NCBI GenBank assembly: GCA_037954325.1
Contig: JBBMNZ010000043.1
Coordinates: 930,001-994,000 of the forward strand
Origin: Fistularia commersonii
Taxonomy: Eukaryota; Chordata; Actinopteri; Syngnathiformes; Fistulariidae
Length of the DNA: 64,000 bases
Direction: 5' to 3'
Shown here: positions 46,486-55,548 of the stretch, piece after piece
Position numbering within the stretch: the stretch's first letter is position 1
How the letters are laid out: each line of letters begins with the position of its first letter
Position numbers and translations under genes: made by a program
The notes under the pieces: model-generated
Told to the model about the DNA's origin: nothing
Database searches by the model: none
The model's input: the letters and a program-made list of their open reading frames with translations, nothing else

Positions 46486-49400
46486 GGTTATGGGCCCAGG
46501 CAACGAACAAAAGGAGGAAGATGGCAACGTTTGGTTTTCGATGGAGACGAAAACTACTACGAGCTTTGGGAAGTAAAGTTTCTGGGACACATGCGACTCG
46601 AAGGTTTGAAAGAGACAATACTTTCAACTGTTGAGCCCGACCCAGATAAAAATGCAGAATGCTACGCTGAGCTTATCCAGTTCCTCGATGATAAAAGTCT
46701 ATCATTGGTAATGAGGGAAGCCGCAGATGACGGTCGAAAAGCTTTGAAAATATTACGGGATCATTACGCCAGCCAGGGTAAGCCCAGAATTATTTCCCTG
46801 TACAGCGAACTATGCTCACTCAAGAAGGAACCCGACGAAACAATAACAGATTACATGATCAGAGCAGAAAAGGCAGTCACCGCTCTGAGAAACACAAAAC
46901 AGGTGATAAGTGATGAGCTGATGATCGCTATGGTTATGAAAGGGCTTCCAGAACCGTACAAGCCCTTCGTCATTCACGTAACTCAGAGCAGTGAAGAAAT
47001 GACGTTTATTCAGTTCAAGAGTAAACTAAGAAGTTATGAAGAGACTGAAAAGTTTGACAGCAAAACCAAATCAGACAATGTAATGAAAGTGGACATGTCA
47101 ACGGTGATCTGCTATGGATGTGGAAACCGTGGCCATATGGCAAAAGCTTGTCACCAAAAATCAGGGCCAAAATGGTGCAGCTATCACAGAAGCACAACCC
47201 ACACCGATGAGACATGCAGAAGAAAATCCAAGCCCAAAGAAGACTCGGTCAAACAAAACACAGACATCCAAGACAAAGATAAGGAAGATGAGCAAACTTT
47301 TGTATTCAAGGTCAGTCAAAAAGTCCCTCCGGAAAATATCAGAAAAAATGGACTGATGGTAGACTGTGGCGCTACATCACACATCATAACACAAGAAGAC
47401 AAATTCATAAGATTTGATGAGTTTTTCAACCCAAACAAACATTACATGGAGCTAGCAGACGGGACCAGAAGAAACAAAGTGGCACTAAAAAGAGGTGATG
47501 CAGAAGTGTTACTCCAGGACATTGAAGGAAAACCTGTCCTGGTAACCTTAAGGGGAGCCTTATTCATCCCATCATATCCTCAGGACTTCATATCGGTGAA
47601 GGCAGCCACAGCTGATGGAGCCAGCGTGATATTCAAAGAAGGAGAGAACAGACTCATAACCAAAGAAGGAAAAATTTTCAGCATTGAGGAATGTGACAGA
47701 CTCTACTACATAAGAACGGTAAATTATCAACAACTTTATGATGATACAGTAAATGACATGATGTCCAGAGATAGAGTAAACTTAACTTGTGATGTCAAAA
47801 CATGGCATGAGATTATGGGACACTGCAATGTAAAAGATGTATTAAAATTACCAAACTTAGTAGAGGGTATGAAGATTACAGGTCAGACCAAGGTAGACTG
47901 TAACGTAGACTGTAACGCATGCACGGAGGGAAAATTCACAAATAGCAGAAACAGGCAAGCTGATGCAAAAGCTGATGCACCCCTAAAAATGGTACACACT
48001 GACTTATCAGGCCCGATTGAACCAGCTGGTCAAGAAGGGCATAAGTATGTCATTTCATTCACAGATGATTATTCAGGGGCAGTATTTGTATATTTTCTCA
48101 AATACAAGAGTGAAGCTACATTAGCAACAGAGAAGTTCCTTGCTGACAGCGCAGCGTATGGTCGTGTCAAATGTATCAGGTCAGACAACAGGACTGAATA
48201 CACAGGAAATGCTTTTCAATCTCTTCTAAGGGAGAAAGGCATAAGACATGAAACATCATCCCCATACTCTCCCCATCAAAATGGGACAGCAGAAAGACAA
48301 TGGAGGACCCTTTTTGAAATGGCAAGGTGTATGCTAATAGAAAAAGGATTACCAAAGGTTTTGTGGCCTTATGCTGTCCAGACCGCTGCCCATATTCGAA
48401 ATAGATGTTACAATGACAGACACAAAAATACCCCATACTTCATGTTAACAGGGAGAAAGCCAAATCTTTCAAAAATGTGGATATTCGGAACTGAGTGTTA
48501 TGCATACAAACATGACACTAAGAAATTGGATCCCAGATGTGAAAGAGGAATATTTGTGGGATACAGTAAGAAAAGCCCTTCATACCTGGTCTATAATCCA
48601 CTTACAGAAAAAGTGTCAAAACAGAGACTGGTGAAATTGATCAAAAAGGGAAGAATTGAACAACAAATACAAACTGATGATTATGAGACAGAAATCCAGG
48701 GATATGAAGACACAGAATCTACAGATGAAACCAGTATAGATGTGTCACAAAGTGAAAATAAAACAGACAACCATATACAAAATGAGGATGAGAGTACTAA
48801 CGCAGATGTGTCACATGACGAAGAAACAGCAGAAAATGTCCAAAATGAAAAAGAGACGAGGTCAGACATAAAACCCAGATATAATCAAACCAGTCGCTAT
48901 CCTAGACGAAAAAGGGTCGTTCCAAGGTATTTAGAGGAGTATCAGACAGACTATATTAACAATGATAAAAATCATACAACTATTGATTACTGTTACAGGA
49001 CTGTGTGCGGAGTCCCACAGAATTATAGTGAAGCACTGAAGTCACCACTGGCACCCGGGTGGAATTGTGCCATGAGGGAAGAGATTGACTCGCTTAAACA
49101 GAATGACACATTTGAACTGACAACTTTACCTGAAGGGAGAAAAGTAATTGGAGGAAAATGGGTATTTGCCCTTAAAGAAAATGCTGAAGGAGGACAAATA
49201 TTTAAGGCGAGATATGTAGCTAAGGGTTACAATCAAACAGAAGGCATAGACTACTATGAAACTTTTGCACCGACAGCTAACATTACATCAGTGCGGGCAC
49301 TAATGCAGATAGCTGTACAAAATAACCTCATTGTCCATCAAATGGATGTTAAGACGGCATATTTACATGCTCCTATACATGAGGAGATTTTCTTGGAACA

Positions 49401-50463
49401 ACCAGAAGGGTTTGAAATGATGTCAGAAACAGGAGAGAAACTAGTGTATAGATTAAAGAAATCTCTTTATGGCCTGAAACAATCAGGAAGAAACTGGTAT
49501 GAACTCCTTAATGACCATTTAGAACAGGACAACTTTGTGAGAAATCTCTCTGACCACTGTGTGTACAGAAAACAGACGGAAAATGGTGACACAATCATTG
49601 TAATAATTTGGGTAGATGATTTAATTATTGCTGCAAGCAGCAATGATGCACTCAGCACATTTAAACAGAACATGAAATTCAAGTTCAACATGAAAGACCT
49701 GGGGAAACTATCATATTTTTTGGGCATACAATTTGAACAAAAGGGGGATGAAATCAAAATGAACCAGACAAAGTACATCCTAAAAATGCTAGAGAGATTT
49801 GGAATGTCAGAATGTAAAGCAAGATCTACTCCAAGTGAGCAAAAATTAGAGGGCATCCCTGTAGCTGATGAAAATGAGCAAAGTGAACCTGTCGACCCCA
49901 AAGAATATCGTGAGATTGTAGGCAGTCTTATTTATGCCATGACTTGCACCAGACCTGATATCAGCTGGATAGTGAGCAAACTATCACAGAATCTGGCAAT
50001 GCCAAAAGTAGAAAACTTAGTAGCTGCAAAACATGTTCTGAGGTATTTGAAGGGGACAGCTGATTATGAGCTAAGTTTCAAGACAAATAAGGAGGATTTG
50101 AACCTGATAGCTTACAGTGATTCAGACTGGGCATCATCTGTAGAAGACAGACGTAGCACTACAGGCTACTGTTTCAGTTTAACAAAACAAGGCCCAGCCA
50201 TTGCATGGAAGTCAAGGAAACAGCCCACAGTGGCCCTGTCAACATGTGAGGCTGAATACATCGGCCGAGCCACCACCGCACAAGAAAACATGTACCTGTC
50301 TCAACTGTTAAACGGTATGGACAACAAAATGTACAGTTGCACAACAATCTACGGAGACAATCAGGGGGCCATCGCACTGAGTAAGAATCCTGTAAACAGA
50401 CAAAGGTCAAAACACATTGATGTAAAATATCATTTCATTCGTGAAGCACTCAGTGAGGGTTAA
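46450..50463 (+). CDS. Copia gag-pol polyprotein, element 2 (RNase H truncated)
   Basis: The start is the ATG at 46,450 (context AACATGG), 36 bases before the LTR end. An in-frame GTG upstream is not a plausible eukaryotic start. The product has 1,337 residues. Visible parts: copia-type gag (about 20-210); CCHC knuckle C221-X2-C-X4-H-X4-C234; a second, CHHC-like knuckle C243/H246/H251/C256; protease D305-CGATSH; integrase HHCC zinc site H453, H458, C488, C491; catalytic D518, D579, E615 (D-D-35-E); RT D966 and D1056-D1057 in WVDDL; RNase H D1224, E1267, D1303, D1324. TAA at 50,461 removes about 40 C-terminal residues found in the fragments at 46.0 and 55.1 kb. The protein should copy and integrate the element, but activity with this truncation is uncertain. 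Confidence 0.93.
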   Translation: MENEEAANLNATGYGPRQRTKGGRWQRLVFDGDENYYELWEVKFLGHMRLEGLKETILSTVEPDPDKNAECYAELIQFLDDKSLSLVMREAADDGRKALKILRDHYASQGKPRIISLYSELCSLKKEPDETITDYMIRAEKAVTALRNTKQVISDELMIAMVMKGLPEPYKPFVIHVTQSSEEMTFIQFKSKLRSYEETEKFDSKTKSDNVMKVDMSTVICYGCGNRGHMAKACHQKSGPKWCSYHRSTTHTDETCRRKSKPKEDSVKQNTDIQDKDKEDEQTFVFKVSQKVPPENIRKNGLMVDCGATSHIITQEDKFIRFDEFFNPNKHYMELADGTRRNKVALKRGDAEVLLQDIEGKPVLVTLRGALFIPSYPQDFISVKAATADGASVIFKEGENRLITKEGKIFSIEECDRLYYIRTVNYQQLYDDTVNDMMSRDRVNLTCDVKTWHEIMGHCNVKDVLKLPNLVEGMKITGQTKVDCNVDCNACTEGKFTNSRNRQADAKADAPLKMVHTDLSGPIEPAGQEGHKYVISFTDDYSGAVFVYFLKYKSEATLATEKFLADSAAYGRVKCIRSDNRTEYTGNAFQSLLREKGIRHETSSPYSPHQNGTAERQWRTLFEMARCMLIEKGLPKVLWPYAVQTAAHIRNRCYNDRHKNTPYFMLTGRKPNLSKMWIFGTECYAYKHDTKKLDPRCERGIFVGYSKKSPSYLVYNPLTEKVSKQRLVKLIKKGRIEQQIQTDDYETEIQGYEDTESTDETSIDVSQSENKTDNHIQNEDESTNADVSHDEETAENVQNEKETRSDIKPRYNQTSRYPRRKRVVPRYLEEYQTDYINNDKNHTTIDYCYRTVCGVPQNYSEALKSPLAPGWNCAMREEIDSLKQNDTFELTTLPEGRKVIGGKWVFALKENAEGGQIFKARYVAKGYNQTEGIDYYETFAPTANITSVRALMQIAVQNNLIVHQMDVKTAYLHAPIHEEIFLEQPEGFEMMSETGEKLVYRLKKSLYGLKQSGRNWYELLNDHLEQDNFVRNLSDHCVYRKQTENGDTIIVIIWVDDLIIAASSNDALSTFKQNMKFKFNMKDLGKLSYFLGIQFEQKGDEIKMNQTKYILKMLERFGMSECKARSTPSEQKLEGIPVADENEQSEPVDPKEYREIVGSLIYAMTCTRPDISWIVSKLSQNLAMPKVENLVAAKHVLRYLKGTADYELSFKTNKEDLNLIAYSDSDWASSVEDRRSTTGYCFSLTKQGPAIAWKSRKQPTVALSTCEAEYIGRATTAQENMYLSQLLNGMDNKMYSCTTIYGDNQGAIALSKNPVNRQRSKHIDVKYHFIREALSEG
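46486..46499 (+). promoter_or_regulatory. Primer binding site (initiator tRNA-Met anticodon arm), element 2
   Basis: GGTTATGGGCCCAG directly after the LTR. Here it is also translated, because the gag frame starts in the LTR (reads GYGPR). Confidence 0.87.
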
Positions 50464-50604
50464 ATAAATCTTATCTATTGTCCATCAGAGGACATGTTGG
50501 CAGACATCTTGACAAAACTCATGACAAAGGTAAAAATAGAAAAATTCAAAAAGTGGTTCTTTGGAAATTAAAATGTCCAAAGTTTTTTTTTGGATGTTGA
50601 GATC

Positions 50605-50613
50605 AAGAGGGGG
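50605..50613 (+). promoter_or_regulatory. Polypurine tract, element 2
   Basis: AAGAGGGGG directly before the 3' LTR. Confidence 0.85.
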
Positions 50614-50968
50614 TGTTGAGATAGGTGATCTCATTAGTTTTATTTGAGTTTACATTCTAGTATACATATGTTGTATTTGTATCTACTCTCAGGAAATGCA
50701 TGGCACTTTATGACAAGGTTTGGGACTTGTTTTAGTTTTTCGCGACTGTTCAGCTAACTTGACGTTAACTTCTACGTCAGTGTTTTTTTTTGGTATAGCG
50801 GTGCTGGCGGGAATTTTTCCCTCACTCTGTACTGTACATGTCCCATGGCTAACCGATGTTGATTCCCGGAGCTGTGAAGAAGAAAATAAAAGACGATTCA
50901 AACAAGGCAAACTTGTGAATTCCTTCCGAAACATGGAAAACGAAGAAGCTGCGAACTTAAACGCAACA
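50614..50968 (+). repeat. 3' LTR, element 2
   Basis: 355 bp, one base shorter in a T run. It ends AACGCAACA, followed by GTTTGGTTGTGG of a GT unit. Confidence 0.94.
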
Positions 50969-51024
50969 GTTTGGTTGTGGATGCGTTTCGGCTAATGCTA
51001 TTAGCACAGCTATGATGAGTTAAG

Positions 51025-51062
<38 letters not shown>

Positions 51063-51465
51063 GTGTGAGTGTGAATTTGTTTAGGTGGGGGGAGGTTGCG
51101 GACAGGGAGTACCGGGGCCTCGAACGATAAGCTGAGGAGCGGAGGAGGGCAGATGCCCGGCCTTGATTCGCTTATGTCCAGCGGTTCGGGAATTCCAGGG
51201 CCCAAAGCGGAGGAGCGATGGAGCTGAGAAGCGGAGGAGCGGAGGTAATGTTTCTCCTCTCAGAGGCGGGGAAGTTTGGGGGCAGAAGAACCCCTTAGAC
51301 TGGCTAATGTGAGCATACTCCGGACAAAGATCCCCCGGACGTATGATTGGAGCTCTCGGACCATTGGGCACACACATGTGAATGAGTGGATGAGCTAATG
51401 TTTGTTTGGTTGTGGATGCGTTTCGGCTAATGCTATTAGCACAGCTATGATGAGTTAAGGTGTGT

Positions 51466-51497
<32 letters not shown>

Positions 51498-51863
51498 TTG
51501 TGTGTTTTTGTGTGTGTGTGAGTGTGTTTGTGTGTGTATGTGTGAGAGTTTGTTTAGGTGGGGGGGGGGAGTACCAGGGCCCATAGAGGAGGAGCGGTGG
51601 AGCTGAAAAGCGGAGGAGCAGAGGTAATTTTTCTCCTCTCAGAGGCGGGGAAGCTTGGGGGCAGAAGAACCCCTTAGACCGGCCAATGTGAGCCTTCTCC
51701 GGACATAGATCACCCGGACGTATGACTGGAGCTCCCGTACCTCTGGGCACACACATATGTGAATGAGTGGATGAGCTAATGTTTGTTTTGTTGTGGATAC
51801 GTTTTGGCCAATGCTATTAGCACAGCTATGATGAGTTCAGGTGTGTGTGTGTGTGTGTGTGTT

Positions 51864-51894
<31 letters not shown>

Positions 51895-52200
51895 GTGCGT
51901 GTGTTTATCTGTGTGTGAGAGTTTGTTTTGGTGGGGGGGGGTTCCCGCGGACAGGGAGTACCAGGGCCTGGAGCGGATGAGGTGAGGAGCGTAGGAGGGC
52001 AGAAGCCCGGACCGTGATTCACTTATGTCCAGCGGTTCGGGAGTTCCAGGGCCCAAAGCGGAGGAGCGGAGGACAGCAAAAGCCCTGTCCGCAATTCACC
52101 TGAGTCCGGCGGATCGGTAGTACCTGGTTCCGCAGCGGAGGAGCGGAGGAGCGGAGGAGCGGAGGAGCGGAGGAGCGGAGCAAAGCGGAAGCCCGTCTTA
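50969..52200 (+). repeat. GT units after element 2
   Basis: Three units (from 50,969, 51,393 and 51,772) closely match those at 24,923-26,172 and 60,032-61,262. (GT)n tracts lie at about 51,027-51,066, 51,464-51,540 and 51,840-51,905. Confidence 0.88.
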
Positions 52201-52730
52201 ACAACAAGGAAATTACAGATGAGGCTATAATTTCCACAGAAATCTTTAAATTCTATAGCCACCTATACACTTCGACATTGTCAAAAAGCGATTGTGACTC
52301 CTTTCCAACAAATATTCCTCAATATATCCCAAAAATAAACAACAACAAACAATATATGTTTGTTTTGTATATGTTTATATATAAACAACAAAAAATATAC
52401 AGTTTGATATCTGAGATTCCTTGTGAGTCGCCAACTTAATTACATGTTGTACTCCCCTTGCAATCTTTTTTCGTTTTAATTTTTTATTAGTCTATCTATT
52501 GATTTAATTATTTAATTTATATTTCTTTTTTTGTCTAGCATTGTAAATTTCTCACAAACCGTTAACACTATTAACTTCTGATTACATACAGAACGAATGT
52601 CCTTATGTCCTTTGCTTCCTCATGCCTGGTTGTTTCATTGACATTCAGTTCTACCTTGCCATGTTTATTTGTACATTTGTATAGTTGTGTGTACTATTTA
52701 TGTTCAATTAAAAGAAAAAAAAGAATGAGA
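52201..52730 (+). pseudogene. L1/Tx1-like LINE remnant: pre-RT fragment joined to 3'UTR
   Basis: It has the same deleted structure as 26,175-26,702: the EITDEAIIS / FKFYSHLYTS fragment runs straight into the AT-rich 3'UTR and ATGTTCAATTAAAAG. The shared deletion point shows that it was copied as part of the segmental duplication and not inserted anew. Confidence 0.65.
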
Positions 52731-53179
52731 GGCTGAGAAAATCTCCATGTCTCTCTCTCCCCCCCCTTAATGCCCCCCCCCTTCCTCACGGCGGCCGACG
52801 CAACGCGATTCTCGCCGTTGTTGTGGAAGTAGGGAAAAGGATTCCCCGCGTCGGTGCGAGCGATGCGTTTCAAGGCGTATTGCATGTGTGTATGGAGGGG
52901 GGGGGGGTCTACAGGACACCGCAGACCGGCAATGGTGCACCTTCTGCCGACATCGATCACCGAAACGTCGGCGTGGAGCCCCCGGAGCAGCCGGCGTGTA
53001 CATGTGAATGAATGGAGGAGCTAATGTGTGTGTGCGGGGTGGTGGTGGTGGTGGTGGTGGTGGTGTGTGGGGGGGGGGGGCGTTTCGGCTAATGCTATCA
53101 GCACAGCTATGATTATTCCCAGAACGTTGAGAACGAGCTCCCGGAACTCCAGACATGCGTATATAAAAGAGTGGAATTA

Positions 53180-53182
<3 letters not shown>
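52731..53182 (+). repeat. GC unit and partial GT unit
   Basis: Matches 26,703-27,170, including (GGT)n, a G run, the hairpin variant GCTAATGCTATCAGC and TATATAAAAG at about 53,160. Confidence 0.8.

Positions 53183-53252
<70 letters not shown>
53183..53252. repeat. (GT)n tract joined to minisatellite
   Basis: The tract ends GTATGTGAAGTCCCGCGG. In the other two segments the equivalent point continues as (GT)n into the LINE. This is a rearrangement junction. Confidence 0.88.
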
Positions 53253-54440
53253 AAGTCCCGCGGATTGGTAGTACCAGGGCCCGGAGCGGGGCATCGGAGG
53301 AGCAGATGAGCAGAAGAGCGGAAGAGCGGAAGATCGGAGGAGCGGAAGACCGGAGGAGCGGAGGAGCGGAGGAGCGGATGAGTGGAGGAGCGGAGGTGAG
53401 CGGAAGCCCGGCCGACAATTCACCTGAGTCCCGCGGAGAGGGAGTACCAGGGCCAGAAGCGTCATTTAATGATGTTCAGCAATTAAGGAGTACCAGGGCA
53501 ATGTGCGGAGGAGCGGAAGAGCGGAGGGGCGGATGAGTGGATGAGCGGACGAGCGGAGGAGAGAGGAAGCCCGGCCCACATTTCGCCTAAGTCCCGCGGA
53601 GAGGGAGTACCAGGGCCTGGAGCCTGATTCGCTTATGTCTAGCAGTTCAGGAGTACCAGGGCCCGGAGCGGAGGAGCGGAGGAGCGGATGAGAGGAGAAG
53701 CGGAGGAGAGCGGAAGCCCGGCCGACAATTCGCCGAAGTCCCGCGGAGAGGGAGTACCAGGGCCTGGAGCCTGATTCGCTTATGTCCAGCAGTTCAGGAG
53801 TACCAGGGCCGGAACGGAGGAGCGGAGGAGCGGAGGACCGGAGGAGAGCTGAATCCGGCCGACAATTCGCATGAGTCCCGTGGAAAGGGAGTACCAGGGC
53901 CAGAAGCGTGATTTAATGATGTCCAGCAGTTCAGGAGTACCAGGGCCGGAGCGGAGGAGCGGAGTAGAGCGGAATGCCCGGCCGAATATTTGCCTAAGTC
54001 CCGCGGAAAGGGAGTACCAGGGCCAGGAACGTGATTCGCATATGTCTAGCAGTTCAGGAGTACCAGGGCCTGGAGTTGAGGTGCGGAGGAGTGGATGAGA
54101 GGAGAAGCGGAGGAGAGCGGAAGCCTTGCCGACAATTCGCCTGAGTCCAGCGGAAAGGGAGTACCAGGGCCTGGAGCCTGATTCACTTATGTCTAGCAGT
54201 TACCAGGGCCAGAAGCGTGATTTAATGATGTCCAGCAGTTCAGGAGTACCAGGGCCGGAGCGGAGGAGCGGAGTAGAGCGGAATGCCCGGCCGAATATTT
54301 GCCTAAGTCCCGCGGAAAGGGAGTACCAGGGCCAGGAACGTGATTCGCATATGTCTAGCAGTTCAGGAGTACCAGGGCCTGGAGTTGAGGTGCGGAGGAG
54401 TGGACTGCTTTGGGGCAGCAGGACCCCTTAGACTGGCCGG
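53253..54440. repeat. GC-rich minisatellite block between elements 2 and 3
   Basis: The same monomer family as 30,061-37,365. It includes a tandem repeat of about 309 bases (CAGAAGCGTGATTTAATG at 53,901 and 54,210). It ends in a GT-unit scrap (GGACCCCTTAGACTGGCC) fused to copia pol at about 54,441. Confidence 0.88.
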
Positions 54441-55192
54441 CTGATGAAAATGAGCAAAGTGAACCTGTCGACCCCAAAGAATATCGTGAGATTGTAGGCA
54501 GTCTTATTTATGCCATGACTTGCACCAGACCTGATATCAGCTGGATAGTGAGCAAACTATCACAGAATCTGGCAATGCCAAAAGTAGAAAACTTAGTAGC
54601 TGCAAAACATGTTCTGAGGTATTTGAAGGGGACAGCTGATTATGAACTAAGTTTCAAGAAAAATAAGGAGGATTTGAACCTGATAGCTTACAGTGATTCA
54701 GACTGGGCATCATCTGTAGAAGACAGACGTAGCACTACAGGCTACTGTTTCAGTTTAACAAAACAAGGCCCAGCCATTGCATGGAAGTCAAGGAAACAGC
54801 CCACAGTGGCCCTGTCAACATGTGAGGCTGAATACATTGGCCTAGCCACCACCGCACAAGAAAACATGTACCTGTCTCAACTGTTAAACGGTATGGACAA
54901 CAAAATGTACAGTTGCACAACAATCTACGGAGACAATCAGGGGGCCATCGCACTGAGTAAGAATCCTGTAAACAGACAAAGGTCAAAACACATTGATGTA
55001 AAATATCATTTCATTCGTGAAGCACTCAGTGAGGGTAAAATAAATCTTATCTATTGTCCATCAGAGGACATGTTGGCAGACATCTTGACAAAACCCATGA
55101 CAAAGGTAAAAATAGAAAAATTCAAAAAGTGGTTCTTTGGAAATTAAAATGTCCAAAGTTTTTTTTTTTTGGATGTTGAGATCAAGAGGGGG
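54441..55192 (+). pseudogene. Copia family-1 RNase H part upstream of element 3
   Basis: It reads from ADENEQSEPV through SDSDWASS, STCEAEYIGLA, YGDNQGA and KHIDVKYHF to FFGN and TAA at 55,145. Like the 45-46 kb fragment, it lacks the early stop. It has CTA (Leu) where the other copies have CGA in EYIGRA. Polypurine AAGAGGGGG is at 55,184-55,192. The minisatellite junction at its left end is different from those of the other two segments. Confidence 0.92.
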
Positions 55193-55548
55193 TGTTGAGA
55201 TAGGTGATCTCATTAGTTTTATTTGAGTTTACATTCTAGTATACATATGTTTTATTTGTATCTACTCTCAGGAAATGTATGGCACTTTATGACAAGGTTT
55301 GGGACTTGTTTTAGTTTTTCGCGACTGTTCAGCTAACTTGACGTTAACTTCTACGTCAGTGTTCTTTTTTTGGTATAGCGGTGCTGGCGGGAATTTTTCC
55401 CTCACTCTGTACTGTACATGTCCCATGGCTAACCGATGTTGATTCCCGGAGCTGTGAAGAAGAAAATAAAAGACGATTCAAACAAGGCAAACTTGTGAAT
55501 TCCTTCCGAAACATGGAAAACGAAGAAGCTGCAAACTTAAACGCAACA
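55193..55548 (+). repeat. 5' LTR, element 3
   Basis: 356 bp. It carries the same distinctive bases as the 5' LTR of element 2 (ATATGTTTTATT, GAAATGTATGG). Confidence 0.94.

Larger units (their letters stand above)
46130..50968 (+). mobile_element. Copia LTR retrotransposon, family 1, element 2
   Basis: This 4,839-bp element has LTRs at 46,130-46,485 and 50,614-50,968, a primer site at 46,486, a polypurine tract at 50,605-50,613 and a single 1,337-codon gag-pol frame. Domain order is integrase before RT, as in Ty1/copia. By eye it could be close to the GalEa or Hydra-type fish copia lineages, but I cannot place it firmly. The left flank is another copia tail and the right flank is a GT unit. 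Confidence 0.96.

Noticed and set aside
49467..49901. 144-codon antisense ORF inside copia pol (also in elements 1 and 3)
   Set aside because: It is a shadow of the RT/RNase H frame on the opposite strand.
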